Below are positions 19,310 to 29,693 of a stretch of 64,000 nt of DNA, piece after piece (position 1 is the first letter of the stretch; each line of letters opens with the position of its first letter). This stretch comes from Escallonia rubra (lineage: Eukaryota > Streptophyta > Magnoliopsida > Escalloniales > Escalloniaceae). The stretch lies in contig JAVXUO010002200.1 in the NCBI GenBank assembly GCA_033065855.1, forward strand, positions 248,001-312,000, read 5' to 3'. Under the pieces are notes generated by a model that made no database searches, was not told where the DNA came from, and saw only the letters and a list, made by a program, of their open reading frames with translations. Both the position numbers and the translations under genes were made by a program.

Positions 19310-22126
19310 AGGGGAATGGTAAGGAAGGCATCTAGCTACACCCTATTTCAGCTCCCAGGCTATCCTATATCTAAACGTCAAGGCATCCGTTCGAGACCAC
19401 GACGTATATTCGAGCACATCCGAGCGAGTTATGTAGTCCATGTACTTGAGGGACGTAAATCCCGTAATCATGACTGTTATATTGCTTTGGTCGGTTTTGT
19501 ATCATCACGACCGTCCAAGGCTCTATCATTGTTTTGCTCGTGATGACTTCCCCCTTAATATGTCGGCATAGTGGTGGAATGATAGTAGTCTACATCCAAC
19601 AATAAAAAAGGTTATCAAGCCTATGTAACAAGAAGAATAGACTATGAGCGAAGGTCAAGAAATATAAACTAACCACCGCATTGATGTACGTGGAGTACAT
19701 CTGCGCCAGCTGCCGACCAGGTCCGTCTTCCCTTAGGCTATCGTATATATGGATCGCTTTATTCGCTGGATGGAGAACTAATAGGAAGAAGTGGTTTGCA
19801 TGATGACAAGGTATCATGATTAGGTTCTCCTCAGATACGTGACATTGATAGTTCACGTTCAAGTAGGAAAGCACGTTTGCAGACGGTCGCCATTCACCCT
19901 TGCTTGTCCCTTGCATCCTCCTCCATGCTTTGAACTCCTTCATGCAATTCACCGTGATGGTGATAACAAAAGAGGCATACATGTTGAGCTTCAAAGTTTG
20001 GGAAGGGTTATAATTTAGCTCTTTAACATGGAGCAGATCTATATAAGCGTCCATGATCCAGTTCGAAATATCTGTGTCCGGCGCCAACAGTCTTAGATCA
20101 GAGTGACCTAGGAATCCCGAAATAGGAAAGTCTGCTGTAGCGATTGGCTCATACCCAAAGTAGTGTCGGTCGATCCCCAATCCCATTTGGCCGGACTCAA
20201 TGGCTTCGTCGGTTGTCCTTTATCCGATCGGATTCTTGGGCGCGACGTCTGGATTCCTACTTGGGTCACCTGAATCTGGCGCTGAGAGTCGTACGTGTCA
20301 GGAGGCAAGTGACTAGACGGCTCCCACACCTGACTCTGGGGTTAAGAGTCGTACGCGTCAGGAGGTAAGCGACTAGACGGCTCCCACACCTGACTCTGGG
20401 GCTGAGAGTCGTACGCGTCAGGAGGCAAGCGACTAGACGGCTCCCCTTGCTAACTCCGGTACGCAACACTAAAGTTGTGAACTTCAGTCTTGTACCTCTC
20501 AATAGACCTCTTGAGATTTTCAGGAGCCTGCGCGACAAACCAGTCAAACCTCTCCAGCTGCTTGAACACCTTAGTGCCCTGGTCAACCTAAAAAACATGC
20601 ATATAAAATATGGCTAATCATTTCAGGCATGGTCGATAAGGTGCGCAAATAAAAATTGAAACAACACTAGCATGACTTACAATGTTCAATGCCCAGAACT
20701 GGTCACAGACCTCACGTGGCGCATACGATGTCTTCCTCACCTGGGAAGGGCGATTCACCCTTGTGCGCGTCACCTTGAGAAACCATTGCAGGTACTCCTC
20801 GATAATGATGATGTCGTCCTTCAGCGATACAAGGCTATCATACGTTTCTTGCCAAGTATTCCACTGTTGCACCTCGTCGCTCAGCAAATTCAAGGCATCA
20901 GGCACCTCGAAGTTCGGACCTCGACCACTCCTGTATGGTCGCATGTCTACCGCGGGTTTTGGTATCCCTTGTAGACAGCCAGCTTGCCTCATAGCTCGAT
21001 CGGGCATCTGAAACACATATACTTTGAAGTGAATAAGCGGCACCGGAACCAAACCTGCCAGCACGTACGACACCGAAAGTTGCCAACACCACTCATCCAA
21101 CCGATGCATCACCTTGCCATATGGCTGCCACGTCACCTGGGATGCATCCACTATCTCTAGTTCCCCCCGATAGAACTTTAGATGGTGGTGAGGGTCTACC
21201 CGTCTCTTCCTCCGTTTGGTCGTAGGCCCCCAGGCCCACACCCTAGGCCACGACTCATCGGAATCTACCCGCGGTTGTGGACGACCCGTGGGTAGCCTCT
21301 CATAAGACCAAACATGTGAATGCAAACATTATATGGAATTAGTAATTAATCACGAATATATTGACACGTTAACCAAGAAAATAAATGCTCAAACCTGTAA
21401 TAGAGTGAAGCAGGCGGCAATGGACTTGGCACCCTTTCTCGTAGCTCTGTGCAGTGCTCGATATAGGTGCGCAAGGACAGCTGAACCCCACGAATACGAG
21501 TATACCTCCTCAAGATCCTCCAAGAACACCATATACTTCAGATGCACCGTGTTTTTCGAATGCGTCGGAAGTAATATAGCTCCAATAATATACAGAAGGA
21601 ATGCCTTCGTATACGTCACCAAATCATGAGGAGTGTATTCATCCGGTAGCACGCCGTACTGCTCTCTCAGCCATTTAAGTTTGATGCCGTTTGTTGTAAG
21701 AGCTTCCCTCGGAATTCCCAGAAAATACTGCCAAGTCATATTCGCTATGGATGCAGACGTTTTGCTCAAAGTAATGGGTCTGCCGTGACTTGGGATTCCA
21801 AGTATAAATCCAACGTCCTCTAATGTAATAGTCATTTCACCAAACCAGAAATGAAATGAGTTCGTCTCGCTCCTCCATCGTTCAACTAGAGCGGATATAA
21901 GGCAATCGTTGTGTCGAGACCAAATCCCGCAATCGGTGAACATAGATAAATTTTGACGGTGTAATAGTTGTATGTGTTCCTCGTTTAGTACCCACTCTTC
22001 GAGGTGACTTGTGCTTTGAATTGTTTCCAAAACACCCCTATCGACACCGCCAAATACGTGCCTCGCGACGTGGTCATCTTCATCGTATAGGATTGATGTA
22101 TCATGAGGTCCGGGGTTGAAATCCAT
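19310..22126 (-). pseudogene. PMD-Ulp1 fusion gene carried by MULE copy B
   Basis: The minus strand starts at ATG 22126 (MDFNPGPHDTSILYDEDDHV), the usual start of plant-mobile-domain (MAIN/PP7-like) proteins. The PMD follows with WRSETNSFHFWFGEMTITLE and DVGFILGIPSHGRPI, to a possible donor near 21394. A second block (21325-20618) completes the PMD region. A repeat linker (20600-20200) leads to a Ulp1/C48 peptidase domain (20186-19310) with His and Asp in NHFFLLVLHPANKAIHIYD. The Gln-Cys region near 19490-19440 is damaged: the catalytic Cys codon is TAC (Tyr) at 19466-19464, and an extra base near 19451 shifts the frame. Copy A keeps Cys. Exon borders are uncertain. The role in transposition of such PMD-Ulp1 genes is unknown. 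Confidence 0.75.
20280..20450 (-). repeat. Three 60-bp in-frame repeats in the PMD-Ulp1 linker
   Basis: Units start near 20280, 20340 and 20400 with GCTGAGAGTCGTACGCGTCA and GGAGGCAAGCGACTAGACGG. On the minus strand they encode PPDTYDSQRQ/PPDAYDSQPQ-like 20-residue units. This is one unit fewer than in copy A. Confidence 0.85.
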
Positions 22127-22655
22127 ATCTCTAAGAACAAAATATAATCGTAAACCAACTTAGCGTCCAAAATATTTATATTCCAAAACTGTAACTGGAT
22201 CTTTAACCTAGCTTACCAACGCATTAGCAATAGTCATTATCTCATTATTTCAATGTATTAATATCATTTCTCACTTCCCACCACTCCGAACGCTTAATTA
22301 CGCGCGTTCCCTAAAATTTAGCGCCAACGTGGCAATTTACCAATATACCCCCTGATGGCCGCTACACCACCAACACCTCAAAACCGCTTTAAAACTACTT
22401 TTTAAATGTATTACATCAATTATATACCAAATATTTCCTCAGAAGATTTTAAAGGGGATGAGTTAACAAAAATTGCCCCCAACTTATGCAAAACACCCCC
22501 TGGCAGCCATCGCCCCAACAAACATCTCAGAACAACTTTAAAATAACTTTTCGAGTGTCTGATACACCTTCCCGAACTAAAAGTCATTCGGAAAATTTTA
22601 CAATGTTCAATTACCAAAATACCCCCGCTGAGCGACAAATTACCGAAATGCCCCC
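22127..22655. other. 5' flank of the PMD-Ulp1 gene within MULE B
   Basis: About 530 bp upstream of the ATG at 22126 (minus strand), with no reading frame. From about 22320 it begins to resemble the TIR arm (CAATATACCCCCTGATGG, AACACCTCAAAACCGCTTTA), so the gene's promoter probably overlaps TIR-like DNA. Confidence 0.5.
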
Positions 22656-25071
22656 GGGGGTTCATTATCACCCTAACGCCCCGCAATCAGCTTCAAAACA
22701 ACCTTTCAGGTGTTTTAATTACATTTCTGGACTAAAAAGTCCTTTGAAAAACTTTACCGGGAAAATTACCAAAATACCCCTCTACAGGCGGCAAATTATC
22801 AAAATGCCCCTAGCATCAGAAAATCTCAAAACTGCTTTAAAATGCTATTTTAGGCTTCTTGAATTCATTATTGATCTAAAAAGTATTTTACAAAATTTTC
22901 GCCGAAAAATCCTGAACCGGTGTCCGGATCGAGCGCTTAAAAACCCTTTCGGCCAAAAAAATAGCTAACGACTTCGGAATGGCCCGAATTCCTGGGAAAT
23001 GGAACTTCCCAACATCCTAGGGTTCTCATAGAATTTTCGCATGAAATCGCACTAGCTTGATATTTTAAATTACACTGCAAAGTTACAAGGTTCCCCGTAT
23101 CAGTTAACCCCTTTTCAGTCTTTGAAAAAATCTGAAATTTTTCCCTGACATATATCTTTTAAAAATAACTAGGGTCTATTTTTTGTACTTTGTCAAAATC
23201 TAGCTCTAGATAGTTTTTATAAATTTGTGAAAAACTGTCTAAATAAGTTTTCACTTTTAGCGACAATTACGTTTCGTATTCACATTAAACACACATAGTG
23301 TTACACCTTAGGAACACACAGTGTCTTATTCCTTCAACCAATCCCTCAATTGTGGCTTGACTTTTTAAAAAATATATATATAATCCTTACGAACAGTCGA
23401 GTCGAGCTGTCGATTTTTTTTTTTAAGAATAATGGCCGCTTTTTCTCTATAGAAAAGGACAGTTGTCATTTTTAGACCAAATTTATAAGTTGTCCTTCGT
23501 GAGGGATTGGTTTCAGAATTTATAGAGAAAGGACACGCCACGTGTCACTTCCGGACCACTATTTCTTTTAAAAAGTTTTTTCGATCTTCGTGCTATTATG
23601 TTTTTATCTAAAATTTTCGCCCAATTCATATCTCACTCATCCGATCTCCGATTGATCTCATTTTTGTTTCGTTCAATTTGTATTTTTCATTCTCTTCGAT
23701 TTGAGTCTACAATCACTATTTTTGGACTTTGAAAGAATATTCGCTAATAAACTCTAATTTCGATAACCGTAAAAAACTCTAATTTTGACACCCTAAAAAA
23801 CCGCCCATCTTGAATAAACTAAAAACTCCCAATTTTGAAGCCCTAAAAACCCTAATTTTGACGTCTTAAAAAACCGCCAATTTTGAATCCATAAAAAACC
23901 CATAATGTTGGAGCCCTAAAAAAACCCCAATCTTGAAAAAAAAACCCTAATTTCTTATATCAAGTAAACCTCTAATTTCATAACCTAAAAGCTAGTTCAA
24001 TCCCTAATTTTAAACTCTAAAAAACACGAATTTGAGATTATGGTAAGAACAATTTAAGCGTAACACAATTTAAACAATCTACTGGTAAGAACAATTTGAA
24101 ATTAATATTGAATTATAAGAAAATTCAAAATACTTACTTGCTTTAAACTTGATATATTTTAATCTTCTAGCGGTTATTCACCGATTTTCTACCGTAGAAT
24201 ATTTTTGTTTATGTTATCGTGGAGATTATGCAAGTAAGATTTGGAGTATGAAGAAGATGGAAGAAAGAGTTGGGAAAGATGATGTAGAGTGAAAGAGAGG
24301 GTTCTGTCCAGAAAGAATTGGGGAGAACGGATTATAAAGAGAGAAAAGCGAGGGAAAGAGAAGAAAGAAGACCCGTGAGTCTGAACATCTCAGAAGTGAA
24401 GTGTTGAGTGAAGTGATCAGACTGCAAGTGGATTGGAGTGTAATCCGTACAAAATTGCAGTCAAATGCATTCAAATGGAAATGCAGAGAAATGGGGTGTA
24501 ACCCGTGTTTTTGTGGGGGGCCAACCTTTCTCTCTTTCTCTCTTCGTGCCAAGTGTTGCGATGGGGGGCACATTTCACGAAGAAGTAGGTAGAAAAAAAA
24601 GATTAGCAACCGCAGCACTTTGTTGCGGTTGGGGGGGGGGGGGCACCGGGGGGGCACCTTTCACGAAAAGGGAGAAAAAAAAGATTAGGAACCGTAACAC
24701 TTTGTTGCTGTTGGGGGTGGGGGGTGGGGTGGGGGGTGGTGGGCTACCTTCGTGCAAAGCAAGAAAAAAAAAGGTAATGATTGCAACCGCAACAAAGTGT
24801 TGCGGTTGAGGTGGGGGGCAATCGCCAACCGCGGCACTTTGTTGCGGTTGGTTGCAATCCGTGGCCCCCAACCGCTAGTCTTTCCTGCGGTTGGGGTTTT
24901 TTACCTCTCGAGGGTAGAAATGTCAAAAGTTGCAACCGCGTAAAAGTGTTGCGGTTGCAACTTTTTCAAGAAAAAAAAAAGTCATATGAGCCGTCCACGA
25001 GTACACGTGGACGGCAGGATTTATGGTGGAGAAATAACAACTTCTCCACCGGTAGACCGGGATCGGCTCCC
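22656..25071 (-). repeat. Right TIR of MULE copy B
   Basis: Inverted relative to 15975-15187 plus 5560-4290. It contains the same words in reverse order: GGGGTTCATTATCACCCTAA, GGAAATGGAACTTCCCA, CACATAGTGTTACACCTTAG, AAATACTTACTTGC, TGCGGTTG repeats, CACGAGTACACGTGG, and the terminal CCGGGATCGGCTCCC. It differs from the left arm by an extra 656 bp (23350-24006) and fewer subterminal palindromes. Confidence 0.85.
23350..24006. mobile_element. Unpaired 656-bp block in the right TIR (insertion, or deletion on the left)
   Basis: The left arm reads straight from ATTAGGGATTGA into GGGATTGGTTGAAGG. In the right arm the two halves are separated by this block, flanked on each side by TCAAT (CCCTCAAT|TGTGG... 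and ...GCTAGT|TCAATCCC). A 5-bp direct repeat fits an LTR-type insertion such as a solo LTR, but the 3' end is not CA. Inside are CTAATTTTGA-CCCTAAAAA words repeated at about 25-35 bp (23755-23990). A short-homology deletion in the left arm is equally possible. Confidence 0.45.
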
Positions 25072-25093
25072 ATATATATATATATATATATAT
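25072..25093. repeat. (TA)n between MULE B and the Pack-MULE
   Basis: 22 bp of alternating AT separating GGATCGGCTCCC from GGGAGCTGATCC. Confidence 0.9.
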
Positions 25094-25499
25094 GGGAGCT
25101 GATCCGTTGAGAGCGCGGACAAAATAAGAGATCTTGCAAGCGCGATCTGGCCGTCCATCCTGAAAGATGGACTGCCCAGATCGCGCCTTTTTCGTATACT
25201 GTCAGTCGTCCGCGACACTATGTCGCGGACGGACTTTTTGACCTTTTTGCCCCTTCGACCCGTCCGCTACACTGTATCGCGGACAGTCCAAATATTTTTT
25301 TTACTTTTTTTTTAAGTTCGTCCGCTACATAATGTAGCGGACGATTTTTTGACAAAAATATCCTCATGTTCCATCCGCTACATTATGTAGCGGAGGAGTA
25401 GGCATGCATTATTTTTTTGTTATGTCCTTTCTCTCGTTAAAATTCTGCGCCGACATTGGCGACTTCGCGTTCAGGCTCGAAGAAAAGGCATTCAAGTAA

Positions 25500-25870
25500 C
25501 AGTGCTACTGCCTCACGGCAGTGGCTCTTCTTCTCCCTTTGTTCATTTCTCCCTCACACACGCACGCATGCACTCTCACGCAAGGCAGCAACCTGATGCT
25601 ACTCCCCTCTCCTTTTTTTTCACACACAAGCGCACCAATCCCCTCGCCTTCACCTTCTCACGGCAGCCATGGCTGCTTACCCACGAACCCATCACGACGA
25701 CATGCTATCGTCGCCTCCCTTTCGCGTAGACAGCCCCTCCACAACAGACCCACTACGCCTACCCACATATATGTTGCCTCAACACAACTCGCATACACCC
25801 ACATGGATACAACCCTCTCACGGTTACACCCTACACATCAAACCCACACACGTGCTGCCCATGGTAGCTT
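25500..25870. other. Unidentified acquired segment in the Pack-MULE
   Basis: CA- and CT-rich DNA with CACACACGCACGCATGCACT and CTCACGG words. It has reading frames on the plus strand, but none has a recognisable domain. It lies just beyond the donor site of the protease exon and is probably a second captured piece or a 5' leader. Confidence 0.3.
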
Positions 25871-25901
25871 CTTCTTGACGAAAAGGGAAGCAACAACTCA
25901 C

Positions 25902-26358
25902 CACAGCTTCCTTGATCTTTGACCGGAGCAACGTCACATTTGGCCCTCCAGTCCACCGATTCCGGCAAGCTATCGCCGGCGCGTGGAGCATACCGGTCGC
26001 TCTTCCTCCCCTTCGCCAGCCTCTTCTTCGAGTCGATCTTGGTCCCCAAGTACATGGACCGGTACTCCTCGTTGGTCAGATCGGCGAAGCGGTTCAGACC
26101 CAGCTTGAAGCTCCGGTTGGCCGCGTTCTGCTCGTCGATGAAGTGGAAGTTGTCCTTAAAAATCTGGAACCTCTTCTCCTTCTCGCCTAGCCCGTTGTAC
26201 GACTTCCCGTGCTCGACAAGCCACGACTCGTAAACGGCCATAACCTCGTCGTCCGGTCTCCAGCTGGACTTGGTGTCATGGGTTTCGTTGAACTTGATGA
26301 TCGACATGTCTGAGGCGGATGCCGAGACGAAGAGGAAGAAGAGCAAGAGGGCTGCCAT
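25902..26358 (-). pseudogene. Captured exon 1 of a papain-type (C1A) cysteine protease
   Basis: The minus strand starts at ATG 26358 with a hydrophobic signal peptide ([16 protein letters not shown]). Then comes the I29 inhibitor prodomain with an ERFNIN-type pattern ([37 protein letters not shown]) and the start of the mature enzyme ([10 protein letters not shown]...[11 protein letters not shown]). It stops at 25902 with an in-place GTGAG donor, just before the codons for the SCWAF segment with the catalytic Cys. Exon 1 of RD21/SAG12-type genes ends near this position. Lacking Cys, His and Asn, it cannot be a protease. The first 30 bases are partly duplicated at 26362-26395. It derives from a host gene by capture, as in rice Pack-MULEs. 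Confidence 0.88.
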
Positions 26359-26858
26359 GGGAGGAAGAAGAGCAAGAGGGCTGTCAAGGTTTTAAACGAG
26401 AAATTGAACCTTCCACTTCTTCTTCATCCTGTTGCTGTGGTTGAGGAAGGACAGAGAAAGAGAAAGGACATTGAGAGAAACGAGAGAGAGAGAGAGATGT
26501 CAGAAGGACAATTAGAGAAAGGACAGAGAAGGACAGAAAAAAAAATAGTGCCTGCCTACTCCTCCGCTACATAATGTAGCGGATGGAACATGAGGATATT
26601 TTTGTCAAAAAATCATTCGCTACATTATGTAGCGTACGAGCTTAAAAAAAACGTAAAAAAAATATTTGGACCGTCCGCGATACAGTGTAGCGGACGGGTC
26701 GGAGGGGCAAAAAGGTAAAAAAGTCCGTCCGCGACATAGTGTCGCGGACGACTGACAGTATACGAAAAAGGCGCGATCTAGACAGTCCATCTTTCAGGAT
26801 GGACGGCCAGATCGCGCTTGCAAAATATCCCATTTTGCCCGCGATCTCAACGGATCAG

Positions 26859-26860
<2 letters not shown>

Positions 26861-26911
<51 letters not shown>
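26861..26911. repeat. (TA)n microsatellite after the Pack-MULE
   Basis: About 50 bp of TA immediately outside the right Pack-MULE terminus. Confidence 0.95.
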
Positions 26912-26914
<3 letters not shown>

Positions 26915-27839
26915 ACGGATGGCCCAAATCTAGTTTTTTTTTAAAAAAAATACCTCAGAGGTGTTTTCAGTTTTTTGTCACTGTTTTAGTAATTTCACCC
27001 AAAGTTAACTCAATGTAAGAATAAGTAACTGATGCCAAGGAAAGTGGGTTCGTACCTACGTGGAGGTGCCACAAAGGCTGTAGTCTGTGTCAGCTTCCAA
27101 GTATGCAAAGTGAGAGACAGTGAGGGCGGAGTAAGGGCAGAGAGCAAAGCTTCCCAGACAGGCCGTGAGGAGTGGCAGTGCTGTGAAGGCAAGGCTGAGA
27201 CGAACAGGGCCGACAGTCGACAGTCCAAGTCAGGGTCCGAGTCGGGGTCCAATGTTACGGTCCAAAGTTACGTTCAATTTGTCTTTCTCTCACTAGAATC
27301 CAAGAGCTCCCAAATTCTAGAGTGTGAAAGTGATTTTGTGAGAATGGAGAAGAAGCAGTCCTCTTTTGAGTCATAAAGTGCACTATTTATAGGAAACAAT
27401 GTGCTTATGTCATAAAGTGCCACATGTCATCCCCTGGGAGTGACACGTCACCAAGGGGGTCCCAAAATACCGGTTCTCCGTTGGACTGTCGGTTCCTAAA
27501 TTCGCGTTGCCTGCCCTACACAGCGTCGCTCTACCTATCTGAGAAGACTGACCATACCGCGGTAGCATGATCAGAGTAAGCCCGTTGCTCCAGCCACCGG
27601 TCCAAGCCCTTACTGAATCCCATAAGATGCGTCAAGAGACGCATAGATAACCTGACAGTGGTGAGGGTTGCCCCTATAGCCAACTGCCAGGCGAACTAGG
27701 CGCGATGCCCTCCAAGGACTTGCTCCCGTCCCGATGTGACCTGTGGGTCATTGTCCTGGTGGTGTCGACGATCAACGGTAACATGAGTGGACATGCTCGC
27801 AGCTCAGTGCTCAGAGTCCGCTGCAAGGAGTACTCGTGC

Positions 27840-28740
27840 CGGAGCCCCCCGTGATTGTGACGGCGATGGCTTTAAGGTTGTGAGCTCATCTCGTGGCGGC
27901 GATGACTATAAGGTTGTGAGTCCATCCCGCTGCGAGGGGTCCTTGTACCGGAGCCCCCCGTGATTAAGACGTCGATGGCTTTAAGGTTGTGAGCCCATCC
28001 CGGTGCGAGGGTCGAAGCCCTCCGTGATTGAGACGGCGATGGCTTTAAGGTTGTGAGCTCATCCCGGAAGCATGTAACATGATTGTGGCGCATGGGCGCG
28101 GTGCCTACAACACAAGACAATACCTGGTGTCGAGGCACATGTTATGAAAGTGGCGCACGGGCGCGGCGACGAACGTCGCGGAGACAATACCTGGTGCCAC
28201 GGGCACATGTCATGGAAGTGGCGCACGGGCGCGGCGACGAACGTCGTAGAGACAATACTTGGTGCCGGGGGTACATGTTATGAAAGTGGCGCGGCGACGA
28301 ACGTCGCGGAGCAATACTTGGTGTCGGGGGCACGTATGATGAGAATGGCGCACGGGCGCGGCGACGAACGTCGCGGAGCAATACTTGGTGCCGGGGCACG
28401 TATCATGGAAGTGGCGCACGAGTGCGGCGATGAACGTCACGGAGACAACACTTGGTGTTGGGGCACGTGTTATGAACGTGGCGCACGTGTTACGAACGCG
28501 GCGACGAGCGTCGCGGAGACAACAGTTAGTGTCGGGGCACGTATCATGGAAGTGGCGCACGGGCACGGCGACGAACGTCACAGAGACAATACCTGGTGCC
28601 GGGGGCACATGTTATGAAAGTGGCGCGGCGATGAACGTCGCGGAGCAATACTTGGTGCCGGGGGCACGTATGATGAGAATGGCGCACGGGCGCAGAGACG
28701 GCGCACGGGTGCGCGTCGGGTGTCCCGAATATGGGGCATG
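27840..28740. repeat. GC-rich minisatellites in the solo LTR U3
   Basis: There are two arrays. At 27840-28070 there are four units of about 55-65 bp with GATGGCTTTAAGGTTGTGAG. At 28076-28700 there are about ten units with the CGGCGACGAACGTCGCGGAG core and ATGTTATGAAAGTGGCGCAC, period 45-65 bp. The long reading frames on both strands here are translations of these repeats. Confidence 0.85.
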
Positions 28741-29029
28741 AGTTGAGTGTGCTTGTTATAACAAAATAATGAATGCAACATGTAGTAATGACAAAGTTGG
28801 GAGTTATGGTATGCGATCGTCGGTGACTAGTCATTCGGCGGTAGGGCGTAACTTTGGGCAATGGGTATCGCGGGAGCGGTGTGCTGTCACGGATGATGGA
28901 CGTCACAGGGGTTGATGCACGATGGATGTCACAAGGTTGATGCACGACGGACGTCGCGAGGTTGATGTACGAACGTCCGTAAACATCGCGGAGGTGCGAA
29001 GACTCAAGAAAATAAGTGCGCGCGGGAGG

Positions 29030-29410
29030 GGAGGCCATAGGCCAAACATTGAGGGGAAGGCCAAGGCCACCACCCTTAGGGAGGCCGAGGCCGACTCCTT
29101 GGGGACGGCCAAGGCCAATGACCAACTCCCATGAAGGGAGGCCAAGGCCACTCCCCCTTTCGGTGAACTTCGGGCGCACCGACGGTAGGTGTTTTGATGG
29201 GCAATGGCGAATCTGGAAGTTGCGCTCGACGTGAATCGTACCCACATGACGAACAAGGTGTCAAAGTCACATACGAAGTGTACGAAGCAAAAAAAGTGCG
29301 AAAAGGACTTTGCGCAAAAAGTGAAGAACCGGGGGGGAAGGCCAAGGCCAACCCCTCATGGGAAGCCGAGGCCGACCCCATGGGGTTGGCCAAGGCCTTT
29401 GGCCCTTGAC
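29030..29410. repeat. Degenerate AGGCCAAGGCC repeats in the solo LTR
   Basis: Clusters of (A)AGGCCAAGGCCAA and GAGGCCGAGGCCGACTCC words at 29050-29160 and 29335-29400. The same motif reappears in the related LTR at 35665-35790, so it is an old family component. Confidence 0.7.
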
Positions 29411-29693
29411 CCCGTTGCTCCAAGTGCGCCGTCGGCCGATGTTTTTGGTGAAAAGGTTCTCGGGTGGTCTCGGCGTGACGATCGCGCTAGCGTGAGTGAC
29501 GTCAACAAGAAATAAATCGTGCCTAAGTCGCGCACAAGGCGCACGGAGCGAAAAATGCATGTGACTTGAACGTGCGCACGCTGATCGGTTCGATGCATTG
29601 GAAAAATGCCTCTTGTATCTGTCGACGTGTTTGCGTGAAGCGGGACCCCTAGTGGACTCTTGGGTACGACCAGAATAGGTTGGAAACAGTAAC

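Larger units (their letters stand above)
4290..25071 (+). mobile_element. MULE copy B with ~2-kb TIRs, FAR1-type transposase and PMD-Ulp1 gene
   Basis: The left end GGGAGCCGATCCCTGTCTACC is inverted at 25071. Inverted arms continue through TCCACGAGTACACGTGGACGG, the AACCGCAACA...TGTTGCGGTT subterminal repeats, CTAGAAGATT and AAGTAAGTATTTTGAATTTT, then, past the Helitron, from 15187 to about 15975, matched by 22656 to 25071. Without the 9626-bp Helitron the element is about 11.2 kb. The interior has a + strand transposase (16125-18407) and a - strand PMD-Ulp1 gene (22126-19310) whose 3' ends face each other across a tandem array. The ends abut (TA)n on both sides. MULE identity rests on the transposase and on the long TIRs. 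Confidence 0.85.
25094..26860 (-). mobile_element. Pack-MULE carrying a cysteine protease exon
   Basis: The left end GGGAGCTGATCCGTTGAGAG is mirrored by CTCAACGGATCAGCT at 26860. The inverted arms run about 310 bp (25094-25410 against 26555-26860) through GCAAGCGCGATCTGG, CGTCCGCGACACTATGTCGC, GTCCGCTACACTGTATCGCG and TCCGCTACATTATGTAGCGG. Both ends abut (TA)n, which hides the target duplication. There is no transposase gene. The interior holds a protease gene fragment on the minus strand. The terminal dodecamer differs by one base from the end of MULE B, so the two may share a transposase, by inference. Confidence 0.85.
27030..29688 (-). mobile_element. Solo LTR, 2659 bp, TSD GTAAC
   Basis: The sequence starts TGATGCCAAGG at 27030 and ends GGTTGGAAACA at 29688, and is flanked by GTAAC on both sides (27025-27029 and 29689-29693). 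The TG...CA ends and the perfect 5-bp duplication are the mark of one LTR left by recombination. On the minus strand a TATAAATA box lies at about 27393-27386, leaving about 350 bp of R/U5 and an unusually long U3 of about 2.3 kb that contains several minisatellites. No gag or pol is present. A diverged relative is at 33742-36037. Confidence 0.85.

Noticed and set aside
25912..26233. Plus-strand reading frames across the protease fragment
   Set aside because: They are antisense shadows; the minus strand matches the I29 prodomain and mature N-terminus.
28083..28741. Overlapping GC-rich reading frames on both strands
   Set aside because: Open frames result from a stop-poor minisatellite in the LTR U3; no domain, no codon pattern, frames open on both strands.
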